From Phoebastria nigripes (lineage: Eukaryota; Chordata; Aves; Procellariiformes; Diomedeidae), in contig JAYKAV010002794.1 of assembly GCA_035582835.1 (NCBI GenBank), positions 344,985 through 408,984 of the forward strand: a stretch of DNA of 64,000 nt, in the 5' to 3' direction. Below are positions 62,501 to 64,000 of the stretch, in pieces (the stretch's first letter is position 1; every line of letters begins with the position of its first letter). The notes beneath the pieces were generated by a model that saw only the letters and a list, made by a program, of their open reading frames with translations, had not been told where the DNA came from and made no database searches. The translations under genes and the position numbers were made by a program.

Positions 62501-64000
62501 ATTTTCCTCTGGTTCTTTGATGATTCATGTGCTTTGTCTGTGAACGCTACCGATTTGAGGCACAGGATTATTGTGATATAGCCTTGTCAAGCCTATAACA
62601 TGTTGTTTCGTACTTCACATAGTCATGTTATGACTTATGCCTAGATGGAAGATAGATAGTAAAAGTATAACAGATAAGATTACAAGCAATTTGAGCAGCT
62701 TTTATAAAATTTTGCTTACAGAATAATTTTCAGAATATATTACTTGCCTGTTTTGTTGAAATATTAACTACCGCTTTACAGGGTTTGTCGTTGTCGCAAT
62801 GTGGCCAAAGGTCAAAGTAAAATGTGCAATTAGGTTGAAGAGCTAGTGTAATCAGACCCCTCCTTCTATATACACTTTGCAAGATCAGGAATATTTCTTT
62901 ATCTAAACTTCTCTTCATACCCAACCTCTGTACAATGCCCAACATGAACTCCTTTCCGTGGCTGAAATCCTTCATTCTACTTCCTTATTCTTTGTTAGTC
63001 ATGAAAATGCCTTTTAAAACTTTATGGAAAATATAGTGAGAGTGCATGGCAGAATGGGGGATGTGGTCCCAGCTTCCTGAGATAAATGCTGTCTCATGTG
63101 CCAGTTTACATTTTTAAATTATTTTGTTTAGCTGCTACGTGGCTGGATGGTCAGAAAGGTATAGATGAAAGGGAAGCTGTCTTTCTGAAACCTTTTGCCA
63201 CCATGCCTCTTGACATCTGTTTGAGGAAGGGATGCCAGCTCTCTTAGTACCTAGTCTGCTTGAATGACAGGTAAAATGTAAGCCTAATTCATCACTTCTT
63301 TAAAAAATATAATAATAATGCTGGCATGTTTCTTAGGTGGACTCCTCACGCCATGAGGCCTTTGAACCACATGAGTAAAGGGAATGTATTGGAAATTACC
63401 ATGGATATTCAATACTACAATTAAAAAAAAATTGTCAATTCAGGTTTGGTTTTGCTAGCCAACAAACATGAAAAAAAAAATTTGTGCTAGATGCAGGCAT
63501 GGGAGCATGCGTTCTTTGGCATTTTAATCCAACTCCTCTTTAGATGCCATTTACTTTGGAGTTCTTTGCATAAAAGCTTCTGTAATATTTACTTCCAGCA
63601 GGTAAATGAATTTGTCTCCCTTTTCGATAAGGAAGAATGCCACTATTCAAACTTGCCAAATTCAAAATGAACTTGGAAAAAGCAGCAGCAGAATCTGGAT
63701 CGGTCTAAAATGAGTATGAACACAACCTAGCAGGATTTACAAAAGAACTGGAAGACCTTTCTGAAAGGCTCTTGTTATTCTCTGGCTCTTGTATTAGGCA
63801 TGCACTTGGAGTCAGATGAAAGTGCTGCAGGAAGACTAGCATTATACTTACCACAAAATTGGCATAATGGAACAGTAATTCTGTATTCCTTTAGATAAAA
63901 CCTGTCCATTGTGCCTCTTGCTATTGCACTTGAATACTGTAACTGCTTTTTCTGGCATGTTTAAAATGTACTGTTCTTATCTGTGTCAATTACAGCTTCA
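56501..64000. other. Probable intronic or intergenic DNA
   Basis: No gene, RNA or named transposon is recognised. The + strand has strong T and G runs (for example 57181-57300). A frame of 81 codons on minus at 62730-62975 looks slightly protein-like but has no recognised family. CpG density is intermediate, roughly 7-8 per kb by eye. Confidence 0.5.

Noticed and set aside
62730..62975. 81-codon minus frame with some protein-like stretches
   Set aside because: No family is recognised, no clear splice borders are seen, and neighbouring frames are similar in length by chance.
1..64000. Bacterial-type systems, CRISPR arrays, tRNA or rRNA genes, intact endogenous retroviruses
   Set aside because: I saw no regularly spaced repeat arrays, cloverleaf genes, retroviral primer-binding sites or paired LTRs. 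The window is vertebrate non-coding DNA throughout.

Overview
The window looks like vertebrate, most likely avian, nuclear DNA. The deciding element is the 3' end of a CR1 LINE at 31862-32377. It carries the recognisable end of the CR1 ORF2 reading frame and the bird-type terminal repeat of TTCTATGATT form. Other CR1 pieces of several ages and a few worn MIR-like SINE remnants are the only other mobile elements I can recognise. I see no prokaryotic gene organisation, no tRNA or rRNA gene, no CRISPR array and no intact viral gene. No open frame has the length, family likeness or splice context needed to call a protein-coding gene with confidence.

Layout. Positions 1-38480 are intergenic or intronic DNA. 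They contain antisense CR1 copies (7411-8372, interrupted by about 420-460 bp of unrelated sequence; older ones near 11978-12175, 26930-27200 and 31075-31320), one sense CR1 (31862-32377), MIR-like scraps, simple repeats, and several AT-rich blocks that read like conserved regulatory DNA (about 2400-3000, 28190-28290, 28880-29150 and 35860-36230). A CpG-enriched stretch at 16860-17700 carries a good 5' splice site at 16951. A compact cluster of p53-type half-sites lies at 37005-37045.

Positions 38490-39305 are the centre of the window. A CpG island runs into a 370-base assembly gap (38936-39305). C-rich sequence on the left changes to strongly G-rich sequence on the right, with G-quadruplex motifs on opposite strands. 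A 51-52 bp minisatellite follows at about 39364-39790. This is the expected anatomy of an active, possibly divergent, promoter whose first exon may be hidden in the gap.

Positions 39900-64000 have no recognisable gene or repeat family. The + strand looks enriched in G and T, which fits a long first intron of a gene transcribed to the right. CpG is very scarce from about 46.0 to 53.8 kb and then jumps several-fold at 53.8-56.5 kb. Weak exon-like stretches lie at 46954-47102, 50693-50726 and, on the minus strand, about 56040-56190. A perfect 13-bp-stem hairpin sits at 45975-46006.

The most useful observations are the skew-switching promoter around the gap, the p53-type site about 1.5 kb to its left, the three perfect hairpins (31190, 34691, 45975), the interrupted CR1, and the CpG step at 53.8 kb. 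Counts and alignments were made by eye. Repeat family assignments rest on remembered consensus patterns, not on a database search.
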